64,000 nucleotides of DNA, taken from positions 496,001-560,000 of the forward strand of contig CALKUK010000012.1 of NCBI GenBank assembly GCA_937996655.1, read 5' to 3'. How positions within the stretch are numbered: position 1 is the first letter of the stretch; each line of letters starts with the position of its first letter. The notes under the pieces were generated by a model. That model saw only the letters and a program-made list of their open reading frames with translations. It did not search any database and was not told the DNA's origin. Position numbers and translations under genes: made by a program. Shown here in pieces: positions 27,297 through 35,527 of the stretch. The DNA comes from an uncultured Sphingomonadaceae bacterium. Its GTDB lineage: Bacteria; Pseudomonadota; Alphaproteobacteria; Sphingomonadales; Sphingomonadaceae.

Positions 27297-27347
27297 TTCT
27301 GTCGCTTTGCCCTTGTCTCAACCGGCTGTCCGCCTAGATATAGGGTC

Positions 27348-29384
27348 ATGATGCATTCCCGTTTCCTCGCGTGCGCTGGTGGCATCGCGCTCGCAGTCGG
27401 TCTGGCGTTTCCGCTTGCGGCGCAGACTATGGCGCCTGCGGGTGGCGCGCTGCCCCCGGCTGATCCGGCCCAGACCCTCTCTGAAAATCTCAAAGCGCTG
27501 GCCCGCGACCCCTATAATGTCGATGCCTTGTTGCAGGCGGGCTTTGGCGCGCTTGCCGTTGAGGATCCGAACGCGGCCTTCGGCTTTTTTGCGCGTGCGG
27601 AAGAATTGTCGCCCAGCAATGCCCGCGCCAAGGCGGGGCTTGGTAGCGCCCTGATCATGATGGAAAAGCCGCGTGACGCGTTGCGCGCTTTTGATGAGGC
27701 GGTCGCGCTCGGTATGCCCGAAGCGAGCATCCTCCAAGACAGGGGCTTGGCGCATGATCTGTCAGGCGACGCCCGAAAAGCGCAGAAGGATTATCTCGCC
27801 GCGCTGAAGACCAATCCGTCCGATGAACTGACGCGGCGGCTCGCCCTCTCACTCGGCATTTCGGGGGAAAAGGACGCGGCGTTGGCTCGGCTCGATCCGC
27901 TGATCCGGCGGAATGATCAGGCTGCATGGCGCGCCCGAGCGTTCATTTTGGCGATGAATGGCGATAGCCCGGGCGCGGAAAAGATCGTGCGTATGGTCGC
28001 ACCGGCTGGAACCTCAGCGTCCATGCTCAGCTTTATGCAGCGGCTCGCTGATCTGGGGCCGGCGGCACGTGCCCGCGCCGTCCATTTCGGAACGCTGCCT
28101 GCAAATGGCACAGGCTATGCTGAGGCTTCAGAGGATGACAGCTTCCGCCCTGTCGACCCATCGGCAGCCGCGCGGCTGGCGGCACCAACGCCTGTACGCC
28201 CGTCGGTTGTCGCCGCGGCTCCGCTCAGCGCCAAAGAAGCGCGCCGGAAGGCCCGTGAGGACGAGCGACTCGCCAAACTCGCGGAAAGAGGCCGTCAGGC
28301 CAGTGATCAGCGCCCGGATACAGCGACTGCGGCCCGCAGTGCGACACCGCCGGCCGTCGCCGCACGCGTTGCGGCAGTTCTGCCATCTTCGGGGGAAAAG
28401 CTGGTCGTGATCAAGGGGGCGACGAGCCTCCCAACGCCCGATGCCGTTCTAACTGTGCCGTCGTCCAAGACACCGCCTGCGCCGCTGTTTGAAGTGCCCG
28501 CTGCCCCACCACGGGTTGTCACACCTGCACCAGCACCGAGCTTGGCCGCGCCCCCGCTAGCGGCTCCACCGCCTCCGGTTCGGGTCGCGGACGTCGTTGT
28601 TCCGGCCGAAGTAAAGCCGCTTCCGGCGCCAGCGCCCAGCTCGACCGGCGCGGTGGCTAACACGGTTGTCGACGTTCAGACTCCAAAGCCAACAGCGGCG
28701 GCCATTACCGCTGTGGATTTGCCGCAATCCGCCGCAACGCAGCAGCAACTGGCATCGGCCATGACTTCATCGGTGCCTGTCAATGTGACGCCGCCGCCAC
28801 CGCCAACATCGATGCCGATGCCAATCGTCGCTGAGACAGCGCCTCCGACTGCGGAGTCCACGCCCACGACTGCACCCGTTCCGGCACCAGCGCCTGTACT
28901 TGCCGCGCGCCCTCCAGTGTCTTTGGCCGACATCGTCAAGACGTTGGAATTGGAACAGGAAAGTGCGGCCGCTGCCCTTCCGGACGCAGCGCAATTGCGG
29001 GCGGCCCGGATCGCGGCCCAAAAGAAGGCTGCAGCAGATGCGAAGCTGAAGGCGGATAAGCTGGCCGAGGAAAAGCGCATTGCGGAAGAAGAAGCCAAGG
29101 CCCGTCGCAATCCGGCGCGGATCTGGGTGCAGGTCGCGACCGGCAACAATGAGGCCGGCCTGCCCGGCACTTGGCGGCGGCTGAAAGAGCAGGCGGGCAA
29201 GAGCCTGTCGAGGCAAAGCGCTTGGACGGTGCCTTTCCGCCAAACCAACCGCCTGCTGGTTGGCCCCCTGAAATCGGTGGGTGACGCGCGCGATTTGGTC
29301 AGTAGCCTTGCCAAGGAAGGGGTTCAGGCCACGACCTTCACTTCCGATGCGGGGCAGGAGATTTTCAGAATCGGCGGCAAATGA
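27348..29384 (+). CDS. Secreted TPR protein with C-terminal SPOR domain
   Basis: A 678-residue envelope protein. The ATG at 27348 gives a clear signal peptide (MMHSRFLACAGGIALAVGLAFPLAAQ). Residues ~30-240 are tetratricopeptide repeats (LLQAGFGALAVEDPNAAFGFFARAEELSPSN and similar). A Pro/Ala-rich linker of about 300 residues follows, then a short coiled coil rich in Lys, Ala and Glu. The last ~80 residues are a SPOR domain (RIWVQVATGNN to EIFRIGG). SPOR domains bind denuded glycan strands at the septum, so a role in division or wall processing next to ftsZ is likely. Its stop overlaps dgt (ATGA). Confidence 0.85.
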   Translation: MMHSRFLACAGGIALAVGLAFPLAAQTMAPAGGALPPADPAQTLSENLKALARDPYNVDALLQAGFGALAVEDPNAAFGFFARAEELSPSNARAKAGLGSALIMMEKPRDALRAFDEAVALGMPEASILQDRGLAHDLSGDARKAQKDYLAALKTNPSDELTRRLALSLGISGEKDAALARLDPLIRRNDQAAWRARAFILAMNGDSPGAEKIVRMVAPAGTSASMLSFMQRLADLGPAARARAVHFGTLPANGTGYAEASEDDSFRPVDPSAAARLAAPTPVRPSVVAAAPLSAKEARRKAREDERLAKLAERGRQASDQRPDTATAARSATPPAVAARVAAVLPSSGEKLVVIKGATSLPTPDAVLTVPSSKTPPAPLFEVPAAPPRVVTPAPAPSLAAPPLAAPPPPVRVADVVVPAEVKPLPAPAPSSTGAVANTVVDVQTPKPTAAAITAVDLPQSAATQQQLASAMTSSVPVNVTPPPPPTSMPMPIVAETAPPTAESTPTTAPVPAPAPVLAARPPVSLADIVKTLELEQESAAAALPDAAQLRAARIAAQKKAAADAKLKADKLAEEKRIAEEEAKARRNPARIWVQVATGNNEAGLPGTWRRLKEQAGKSLSRQSAWTVPFRQTNRLLVGPLKSVGDARDLVSSLAKEGVQATTFTSDAGQEIFRIGGK

Positions 29385-30547
29385 CGGTGCACGCCACCTT
29401 TGCCTGTGATCCGGCGCAGAGCCGTGGCCGCCTCTATCCTGAACCAGATGGAAGCGTGCGGGGGCCTCGTAGCGCGTTCCAGCGAGACCGTGATAGGATC
29501 ATCCATTCCATCTCGTTTCGACGCTTGCGGCATAAAACGCAGGTTTTTGTCGCGCCCGATGGAGACCACTTTCGCGTCCGCCTGACCCACAGCATTGAGG
29601 TGGCCCAGATAGGCCGCACCATCGCGCGCGCGCTGGGTTTGGATGAGGATCTGACGGAGGCGCTCTGCCTTGCGCATGATCTGGGCCATCCGCCTTTCGG
29701 CCATGCCGGCGAGCGTGGGCTGGAACAGGCTATGGCGGCGTCGGGCGGCTTTGACCATAATGGACATGCGCTGCGGATTTTGTCGCGCCTAGAGCGGTCT
29801 TATCCCGGATGGCCGGGCCTCAACCTGACTTGGGAAACGCTGGAGGGTCTGGCCAAGCATAATGGCCCGGTTTTTGAACCCGGCTGGGCAATGTGCGAAG
29901 TGGATCGGGACTTCCCTCTCGGCCTTACCCAACGGGCCTCATTGGAGGCGCAGGTCGCCGCCATCGCCGACGACATTGCCTATGACAATCATGATATTGA
30001 TGACGGGCTTCGTGCCGGGCTGCTGGACTTTGAACAGGTGGTGCAGGCACCATTGGTGGCCGACGGATGGGCGTCGGTAAAATCCCGCTTTCCGGGGTCT
30101 GATCAACGCCTTCTTGCGGCTGAACTTGTGCGGGGGCAGATCGGCGCCATGGTCAATGATGTGATTGCGGAATCGCAGCGTTGGATCGCAGACGCAGGCG
30201 TCGCGTCTGTGGATGACGTGCGCAGTGCGAAGGGCGCGCTGGTTGGCTTTTCGCCCGATATGGCCAAAGCTGAAGCTGATCTGAAGCGTTTCATGTACGC
30301 TAATCTCTACCACCACCCCTATCAGCTCGAAATCGCCGAGACATGCGGGTCAATCGTCACCGGCCTGTTTGGGGCCTATCATGCTGATCGCCAGTTACTG
30401 CCGGAAGAATGGCGGGCAGGGGCTCCCACAGTACAGCCTGATCTGGACCGGCATATCTGCGATTTCATTGCCGGCATGACAGACCGATATGCGATTACGA
30501 GATACCGGGATCTGATCGGGCCCGTGGACGTTCCTGACAGTTTTTGA
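29381..30547 (+). CDS. dgt: Deoxyguanosinetriphosphate triphosphohydrolase-like protein
   Basis: HD-superfamily dNTP triphosphohydrolase, which releases triphosphate from dNTPs. The 388-residue length matches the shorter dGTPase-like class rather than E. coli Dgt (505 residues). Metal-binding residues are in RLTHSIEVAQIGR, the HD motif LAHDLGHPPFGHAGE, and ADDIAYDNHDIDDGL. FRRLRHKTQVF near the start is also typical. It overlaps the SPOR-protein gene by 4 bp. Confidence 0.9.
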   Translation: MTVHATFACDPAQSRGRLYPEPDGSVRGPRSAFQRDRDRIIHSISFRRLRHKTQVFVAPDGDHFRVRLTHSIEVAQIGRTIARALGLDEDLTEALCLAHDLGHPPFGHAGERGLEQAMAASGGFDHNGHALRILSRLERSYPGWPGLNLTWETLEGLAKHNGPVFEPGWAMCEVDRDFPLGLTQRASLEAQVAAIADDIAYDNHDIDDGLRAGLLDFEQVVQAPLVADGWASVKSRFPGSDQRLLAAELVRGQIGAMVNDVIAESQRWIADAGVASVDDVRSAKGALVGFSPDMAKAEADLKRFMYANLYHHPYQLEIAETCGSIVTGLFGAYHADRQLLPEEWRAGAPTVQPDLDRHICDFIAGMTDRYAITRYRDLIGPVDVPDSF

Positions 30548-30563
30548 AGACGGAAAGCGGCTG

Positions 30564-31229
30564 ATGCGCATCATTTTGGCAGGGGCGACCGGGCTGGTCG
30601 GCGGCTTGGTTTTGGAAGGCCTGCTGGCACGTGAGGACGTGGAGGCGGTCACAACGGTCGCCCGCCGCGCAGCCCCCCAATTGGGTCGCAAGCAGGATCA
30701 GATCGTCGCGCCGGTCGCGGAATGGCCAGGGTTGATTGCTGGAAGGGCCTGCGACGCGGCTGTCTGCTGCTTGGGCACAACTATCAAGGCGGCCGGAAGC
30801 CAGGCGGCTTTTGCAGCGATTGATCGCAGCGCGGCGGTGGCCTTCGCATCCGCCGCAAAATCCGCCGGTGCGCGGCAGCTGCTGATGGTCACTTCAGTGG
30901 GGGCGGATGCGGGCGCGCGAAACTTTTATTTGTCCACAAAGGGCAAGGCGGAGGCTGATGTCCTCGCGCTCAGTTATGAGCGCACCGACATTTTCAGACC
31001 CGGTCTGCTGGTCGGGCAACGGGCGGGGCCACTTCGGGTTGGGGAACGTCTAGGTATGGCCATAAGTCCTTTGACAGATCTGCTCACACCCAATGTCTTG
31101 TCGCGTTACCGATCCATACCCGCCGCTGTTGTGGCGCGTGCCATTTCAGCGGTGACAGGCGCGGCTCAGGCAGGTGAATTCATTCATCACAATGATGATA
31201 TGCGCAGCATATCCTCCAATATGGACTAA
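30564..31229 (+). CDS. NAD(P)-binding Rossmann-fold protein (HTATIP2/NmrA-like)
   Basis: A 221-residue atypical short-chain reductase. The cofactor loop GATGLVGG is at residues 7-14, with CCLGTTIKAAGSQAAFAAID and VTSVGADAGARNFYLSTKGKAE typical of the YbjT/HTATIP2 group. The family often acts as a redox sensor or reductase of unknown substrate. It starts 16 bp after dgt and may be in the same transcript. The specific role cannot be read from sequence. Confidence 0.78.
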   Translation: MRIILAGATGLVGGLVLEGLLAREDVEAVTTVARRAAPQLGRKQDQIVAPVAEWPGLIAGRACDAAVCCLGTTIKAAGSQAAFAAIDRSAAVAFASAAKSAGARQLLMVTSVGADAGARNFYLSTKGKAEADVLALSYERTDIFRPGLLVGQRAGPLRVGERLGMAISPLTDLLTPNVLSRYRSIPAAVVARAISAVTGAAQAGEFIHHNDDMRSISSNMD

Positions 31230-31315
31230 ACTCTGTCGATACGCTTGTGAATCAAGTCTTTGACTTATTGGAATATCTCCAAGGAATAGGGCTCCGTTCA
31301 CCCATATAGTCGTTC

Positions 31316-31332
31316 ACAGATTGCCAATCTGT
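31316..31332 (+). promoter_or_regulatory. 17-bp palindrome upstream of the MarR-type gene
   Basis: ACAGATTG-C-CAATCTGT: perfect 8-bp arms with a single central base. It lies 80 bp before the preferred start of the regulator (31412) and just 3' of a -35-like TTGACT (31260-31265) whose matching -10 is weak. The size and symmetry fit a dimeric winged-helix repressor site, so it could be an autoregulatory operator. Confidence 0.5.
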
Positions 31333-31411
31333 TCTATTCCGGATGAAAATCGGCGCGACTTATCGCCAAAATGGTTTCAATAGAGACGCCTTCGTTGCAT
31401 GCGGGGGGAAT

Positions 31412-32338
31412 ATGAATTCCATGGGATTTGCGGCGCTCATGAGACCTAGAGCCATCATTGTTTCAGACACACCCGTCGGTGTCGGGGATGCCCAACGCGC
31501 GCTACGCGCATGTGATTGCGACATCGTCACCGAGGTTGGACTGGATCACGCCGCAGGCACCCTGCAGGCAGGTCCGTTGCCAGACCTCATCGTACTTTCA
31601 TTGAGCGACAGCGCGCCCGTGCAACCCGCCGGTCCAATTGACATGGTGTCGACGCTGGCGGCCTCGCTGCATTGTCCGTTTGTCCTTTCGGCCCCCATGG
31701 GCATCATTGACTCCTTGTCGGCAGAGGTGTGGAGCCGAAGCGAGGCCTTGCTGTCCGAGCCAAGCGATGTTGATTTCGCCGCGGCCATCGCGGTCGCGAT
31801 TGGCGGGCCGCGGCACCAGCTTCACGATGTCTCGCGCGATCTGGAATCGGCCCGACTTCAGCGGCTTGCCGATGAAGTCGGGCGCATCGCAAGAACGCTC
31901 GCATCTTTGTCGGTTTCTGCTCCGATCTCTTCGGACAATGTTGGGGATGTCCGGCCCTCGTTTTTGGGGGAGCCCGCGCTTCTTCAGGTGGAGCCCAGCG
32001 CATCGGAAGTCCGCGCCGTCATACGCATGCGTCGCCTGCGCGATCGCTTCTTTGATCGAGAGCTTTTTGCGGATCCGGCTTGGGATATGCTGCTTGACCT
32101 GATGGCAGCGCGCATTGAACGGGTGCAGGTTGCTGTGTCGAGCCTGTGCATTGCGGCCTGTGTCCCGCCGACCACCGCATTGCGTTGGATCAAAACAATG
32201 ACGGACTATCGACTGTTCGATCGGGTCGCTGATCCGGATGACGGCCGGCGGGTCTTCATTCGCCTGTCCGATGCGGCGGCGGAGAGTATGTCGCGCTATT
32301 TTGCGGCACTTCGCACCGCCAATGAAGTGGTGGTCTGA
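31412..32338 (+). CDS. MarR-type winged-helix regulator with N-terminal receiver-like domain
   Basis: From the ATG at 31412 the protein is 308 residues. That start has GGGGGG a few bases upstream, while the longer one at 31343 has no ribosome-binding site. Residues ~8-130 look like a response-regulator fold (RPRAIIVSDTPVGVGDAQRALRAC then LPDLIVLSLSD), but the usual phospho-Asp position reads as Leu-Ser-Leu-Ser, so phosphorylation is doubtful. The C-terminal ~110 residues form a MarR winged helix (WDMLLDLMAARIERVQVAVSSLCIAACVPPTTALRWI, then RVADPDDGRRVFIRLSD with the wing). It stands alone; the following gene is a crotonase. Confidence 0.75.
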   Translation: MNSMGFAALMRPRAIIVSDTPVGVGDAQRALRACDCDIVTEVGLDHAAGTLQAGPLPDLIVLSLSDSAPVQPAGPIDMVSTLAASLHCPFVLSAPMGIIDSLSAEVWSRSEALLSEPSDVDFAAAIAVAIGGPRHQLHDVSRDLESARLQRLADEVGRIARTLASLSVSAPISSDNVGDVRPSFLGEPALLQVEPSASEVRAVIRMRRLRDRFFDRELFADPAWDMLLDLMAARIERVQVAVSSLCIAACVPPTTALRWIKTMTDYRLFDRVADPDDGRRVFIRLSDAAAESMSRYFAALRTANEVVV

Positions 32339-32395
32339 TTCCGTCGCTTGACGTTTGCGTAAAGTCCCGCAATCTGACGGCAAAGGGAGAGACCT

Positions 32396-33178
32396 ATGCC
32401 GTTGGTGACTGTCGAACAGGAAGGCAGCGTTGCCGTTGTGACGCTGAACCGCCCCGAAGCGATGAACGCGCTTTCAGCGGCATTGCGGGCGGAACTGGCG
32501 CAGGTGATGCGCGCCGTCGAGGCAGATGACAGCATCCGTGCCGTGGTGCTGACGGGGGCTGGAGACCGCGCCTTCACCGCCGGGCTGGACCTGAAGGAAC
32601 TGGGCACGGATACAAGCAACCTTGGCGCTGCAAATGCGACGTCGGCCGAACAGAACCCGGTCAAGGCGATTGAGCACTGCTCCAAGCCCGTCATCGGCGC
32701 CATCAATGGCGTGGCCATTACAGGAGGGTTTGAGGTCGCGCTTGCCTGCGATGTCCTTATCGCGTCGAGCAACGCGCGGTTTGCGGACACGCATGGTCGG
32801 GTGGGCATCATGCCGGGCTGGGGGTTGTCTCAAAAGCTTTCTCGCTTGATCGGCATTTATCGTGCCCGTGAGCTGTCGTTTACGGGCAATTTTCTGGATG
32901 CGGACACGGCTTGCGCTTGGGGGTTGGTCAACCGGGTTGTCAGTCCGGAAGACCTTCTCCCCGTCGCCCGGAAGCTGGCACAAGACATGGCCAGCATGGA
33001 TCCTCAAATGCTCCGCAACTACAAGGCGCTCATCAATGATGGGTTCGCCTTGCCGTTCGGGGAGGGCATGGCGCTCGAAGCGCAGCGATCCACGCAGTTG
33101 AACGGTCAAGTGTCCGCGGGCGAGGTCGAGGCGCGTCGCTTAGCCGTGATGGACCGGGGTCGCGGTCAGGCCAACTAG
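32396..33178 (+). CDS. Enoyl-CoA hydratase/isomerase (crotonase) family protein
   Basis: A 260-residue crotonase. The oxyanion-hole and CoA-binding motifs are present (DRAFTAGLDLKELG; GAINGVAITGGFEVALACD). In the usual FxxPEixxGxxPGAG stretch this protein has FADTHGRVGIMPGWG, so the first catalytic Glu of classical hydratase is His; the second is kept in RARELSFTG. It may therefore not be a simple hydratase. AGGGAGAG precedes the ATG at 32396. It pairs with the downstream dienoyl-CoA-reductase-like gene. Confidence 0.85.
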   Translation: MPLVTVEQEGSVAVVTLNRPEAMNALSAALRAELAQVMRAVEADDSIRAVVLTGAGDRAFTAGLDLKELGTDTSNLGAANATSAEQNPVKAIEHCSKPVIGAINGVAITGGFEVALACDVLIASSNARFADTHGRVGIMPGWGLSQKLSRLIGIYRARELSFTGNFLDADTACAWGLVNRVVSPEDLLPVARKLAQDMASMDPQMLRNYKALINDGFALPFGEGMALEAQRSTQLNGQVSAGEVEARRLAVMDRGRGQAN

Positions 33179-33225
33179 CCCCGCAAGACCAAATCAAAAC
33201 AGGCATCATTTAGGAGACGGCGGCA

Positions 33226-34017
33226 ATGCAGACATTCAGGGATGGTTTGTTGGACGGCAAGGTGGCCTTCGTCGCCGGCGGCACGAGCGGCATCAATCTG
33301 GGCATCGCCAAGCGCTATGCACAATTGGGCGCAAAGGTCGCGGTTGTCGGGCGGAATCCAGAAAAGGCGGCCAACGCGGCGGCAGAAATCGGCGCAGATG
33401 CGCTGGGCCTGTCCGCCGATGTTCGTGATTATGGCGCCATCCGCGGGGCGATGGAGCAAGTCGTTGACCGCTTTGGCAAGATGGACATTGTCGTATCTGG
33501 GGCTGCTGGGAACTTTCTCGCGCCCGTCCTCGGTATGTCGGCAAACGCGTTTCGCACGGTTGTGGACATTGATCTCAACGGGACCTTCAACGTCTTTCGG
33601 GGCTGCCATGATCTGCTCAATGTGCCCGGCGCATCCCTGATTGCCATCACCGCAGGGCAGGCGATCAACGCGTCCGCGCTTCAGGCCCATGCCTGCGCGG
33701 CCAAGGCCGGGATCAACCAGCTTGTCCGCGTGCTTGCTTTGGAATGGGGTCCGCACATTCGCGTCAACGGCATTTCGCCGGGTCCGATTGCGAATACGGA
33801 AGGCATGGCACGCTTGGCGCCCGACGCGGCCACCAAGGAAAAGCATTTTGACCGGATCGCCATGAAGCGTTGGGGCGAAATTGAGGAAGTGGCTGAATGT
33901 GCTGTCTTCCTGTCGTCCCCCGCTGCCGCCTATATTACGGGGACCATCCTGGATTGTGACGGTGGATCTCAAATTGGTGATGCGTCGCGCATGGACTTGT
34001 CAAAGGGAATGGCGTGA
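33226..34017 (+). CDS. SDR oxidoreductase, 2,4-dienoyl-CoA reductase-like
   Basis: A 263-residue short-chain reductase. The cofactor loop is GGTSGINLGIA, followed by VVGRNPEKA. The usual YxxxK active site is replaced by QAHACAAKAGINQLVRVLALEWG, as in the peroxisomal DECR/DECR2 group, and HIRVNGISPGPIANTEGMARL follows. I therefore prefer an NADPH-dependent 2,4-dienoyl-CoA reductase for unsaturated fatty-acid breakdown. GGAGACGGCGGCA precedes the ATG. The gene lies 47 bp after the crotonase; a terminator follows at 34337. Confidence 0.82.
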   Translation: MQTFRDGLLDGKVAFVAGGTSGINLGIAKRYAQLGAKVAVVGRNPEKAANAAAEIGADALGLSADVRDYGAIRGAMEQVVDRFGKMDIVVSGAAGNFLAPVLGMSANAFRTVVDIDLNGTFNVFRGCHDLLNVPGASLIAITAGQAINASALQAHACAAKAGINQLVRVLALEWGPHIRVNGISPGPIANTEGMARLAPDAATKEKHFDRIAMKRWGEIEEVAECAVFLSSPAAAYITGTILDCDGGSQIGDASRMDLSKGMA

Positions 34018-34023
34018 GCCGCA

Positions 34024-34224
34024 TCAGGCGGCAAAGCGCGTGAACAGATGCGGCATTGCGGGATTGGACTGCCAGGCGGGCTGGGCGTCGACTTTCAACG
34101 CAAGGCCTGCCGCCCCGGCCGGCCGGTCACTTGCATATGCGGTGAACCGATGCAGGCAATGGACGGCAGCATAGCTGATATTCGGCGCGCCAAGTGGACA
34201 AATTTCGCAAAGGCATTCGGTCAT
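34024..34224 (-). CDS. Small Cys-containing protein, unknown
   Basis: A 66-codon reading frame from an ATG at 34224 with AAAGGA about 8 bases upstream. The protein opens MTECLCEICPLGAPN, with Cys at 4, 6 and 9 and another at 23, and ends HLFTRFAA. Codon third positions look like those of neighbouring genes. I recognise no family. A CxC-x2-C cluster could bind a metal. A + strand frame across the same DNA lacks a ribosome-binding site. Confidence is limited by length. Confidence 0.45.
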   Translation of the reverse strand: MTECLCEICPLGAPNISYAAVHCLHRFTAYASDRPAGAAGLALKVDAQPAWQSNPAMPHLFTRFAA

Positions 34225-34336
34225 TTCGGTTGTCCTTTCACCCTCAATTTGGTTGGTTTTCAGGTGGTTGGACCCAACAGGCAATTCCGTAGAAAGCCGG
34301 AAGCGTAGTTTTACGTTATTTGGTAGGCATGGTGCA

Positions 34337-34361
34337 GGGGGCGCTTGTCGCCCCCTTTTTT
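34337..34361 (+). terminator. Rho-independent terminator after the dienoyl-CoA-reductase-like operon
   Basis: GGGGGCG (34337-34343), loop CTTGT, CGCCCCC (34349-34355), then six T. It faces the + strand and would end the crotonase/SDR transcript; the - strand side has no T run. Confidence 0.75.
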
Positions 34362-34373
34362 CTTGGGGAGGGC

Positions 34374-35402
34374 TCAGCGTCGGCTGCTGCCGCGGATCTG
34401 GAGGTTGACGGGCACCGGTTGGCTATCGCCCTTGCGGTCCTGAATGGCGGCAATCACGTTGTCGACAAGTTGCGTGCCCGCCGTCACCACATCCTGCTCA
34501 ATCGTTGTCAGGGTGGGATAGGCATATAGCCCCGCCCTTATGCCATCAAAACCGACGACAGCGACTGTGCCCGGCACGTCGATGTGCATTTCCTGAAGCT
34601 TTTGCAGCGCGCCAATGGCGAACAAATCGGTCGCCGCGAAAATGCCGTCAAAAGCCAATCCGGAACCGATGATCCGCGCGACGGCTTCGGCACCCTGAAT
34701 TTCCTTGTCCGCCCCGTCCGGCAGCTCCGCAAGAATCGGCACCCGCCCTGCTTTTTCGAGTTCGCTCCTGAAGCCCGCATAGCGTGCCGTGAATTGCTGC
34801 GGCCCCTCTCCGGTTGGACCGATAAAAACAATCCGTTCACAGCCCTGATCAAGAAGATGCCGAGCGGCAAGCGCGCCGCCTGCATGATTGTCTGCGCGGA
34901 CCGCTGTTTCGGTCTCATAGGGTGATCCCCAAAAGACGACCGAATAGCCGTCGTCTGCGAGGCTTTTGAAATGGTGCCAGGCGTCGACATTTTGTGAGCT
35001 GCCGATCACGATCAAACCATCGGCCTGGCTGCTGTCTTCGTAGGCGCCGTAGAGTTCTCCGCCAATGTCCTGAAACGACACGAGCAGACCGTAGCCCCGG
35101 GCCGCAGCGGATGCGGCCACGCAGCCAAGCAGGGAGAAATAGAAGGGGTTGATGGCCGTCGGGCCTTCATCCGGCCGGTGGAGCACGACGAGGGCCAGCG
35201 TCCTTGTGCTCTTCGTCCGCAATCGGGCGGCTGCCTGGTTGATTGAATAATTGAGTTCTTTGGCCGCGAGCAGAACGCGCTGGCGCATGGCCGGGCTGAC
35301 ATTCCGGTTTCCATTCAGCGCACGGGACACAGTCGATTGAGCGATCCCCAGCTTATAGGCAATGTCGTAAGCCGTCGTCCGACGGGCGCGTTGCTTCCCC
35401 AT
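34374..35402 (-). CDS. LacI-family transcriptional regulator
   Basis: A 342-residue repressor from the ATG at 35402. The N-terminal LacI helix-turn-helix is TTAYDIAYKLGIAQSTVSRALNGNRNVS (about residues 9-36) with the hinge NYSINQAAARLRTKSTRTLALVV. A periplasmic-binding-protein-like sugar domain follows (LADDGYSVVFWGSPYETE, GIFAATDLFAIGALQ, VAVVGFDGIRAGLYAYPTLTTIEQD). The upstream frame to 35645 is not LacI sequence. No sugar genes are adjacent, so its target lies elsewhere. It diverges from the ATPase gene across 125 bp. Confidence 0.9.
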   Translation of the reverse strand: MGKQRARRTTAYDIAYKLGIAQSTVSRALNGNRNVSPAMRQRVLLAAKELNYSINQAAARLRTKSTRTLALVVLHRPDEGPTAINPFYFSLLGCVAASAAARGYGLLVSFQDIGGELYGAYEDSSQADGLIVIGSSQNVDAWHHFKSLADDGYSVVFWGSPYETETAVRADNHAGGALAARHLLDQGCERIVFIGPTGEGPQQFTARYAGFRSELEKAGRVPILAELPDGADKEIQGAEAVARIIGSGLAFDGIFAATDLFAIGALQKLQEMHIDVPGTVAVVGFDGIRAGLYAYPTLTTIEQDVVTAGTQLVDNVIAAIQDRKGDSQPVPVNLQIRGSSRR

Positions 35403-35527
35403 AAAGCCGCCATAGAACAGACCTAACGTGCTGAACAGGGCTGCTTCAGCGGCAGCTTTCCACATGAGAATGATGCGAGCACCAACACGGGCTTGTTGCG
35501 TACCTGTGGAGCCGTCATGGCAGGGGG

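Larger units (their letters stand above)
34018..34373. other. 356-bp gap between the dienoyl-CoA-reductase-like gene and the LacI gene
   Basis: The gap holds a likely small - strand gene (34024-34224) and a + strand intrinsic terminator (34337-34361). Between 34225 and 34336 I see no gene, RNA or convincing promoter. Confidence 0.6.

Noticed and set aside
34048..34308. 86-codon + strand frame in the gap after the SDR
   Set aside because: It has no ribosome-binding site or recognisable motif, and the opposite-strand frame has better support.
34374..35402. LacI gene as regulator of a neighbouring sugar operon
   Set aside because: No sugar transport or glycoside hydrolase gene is adjacent in either direction.
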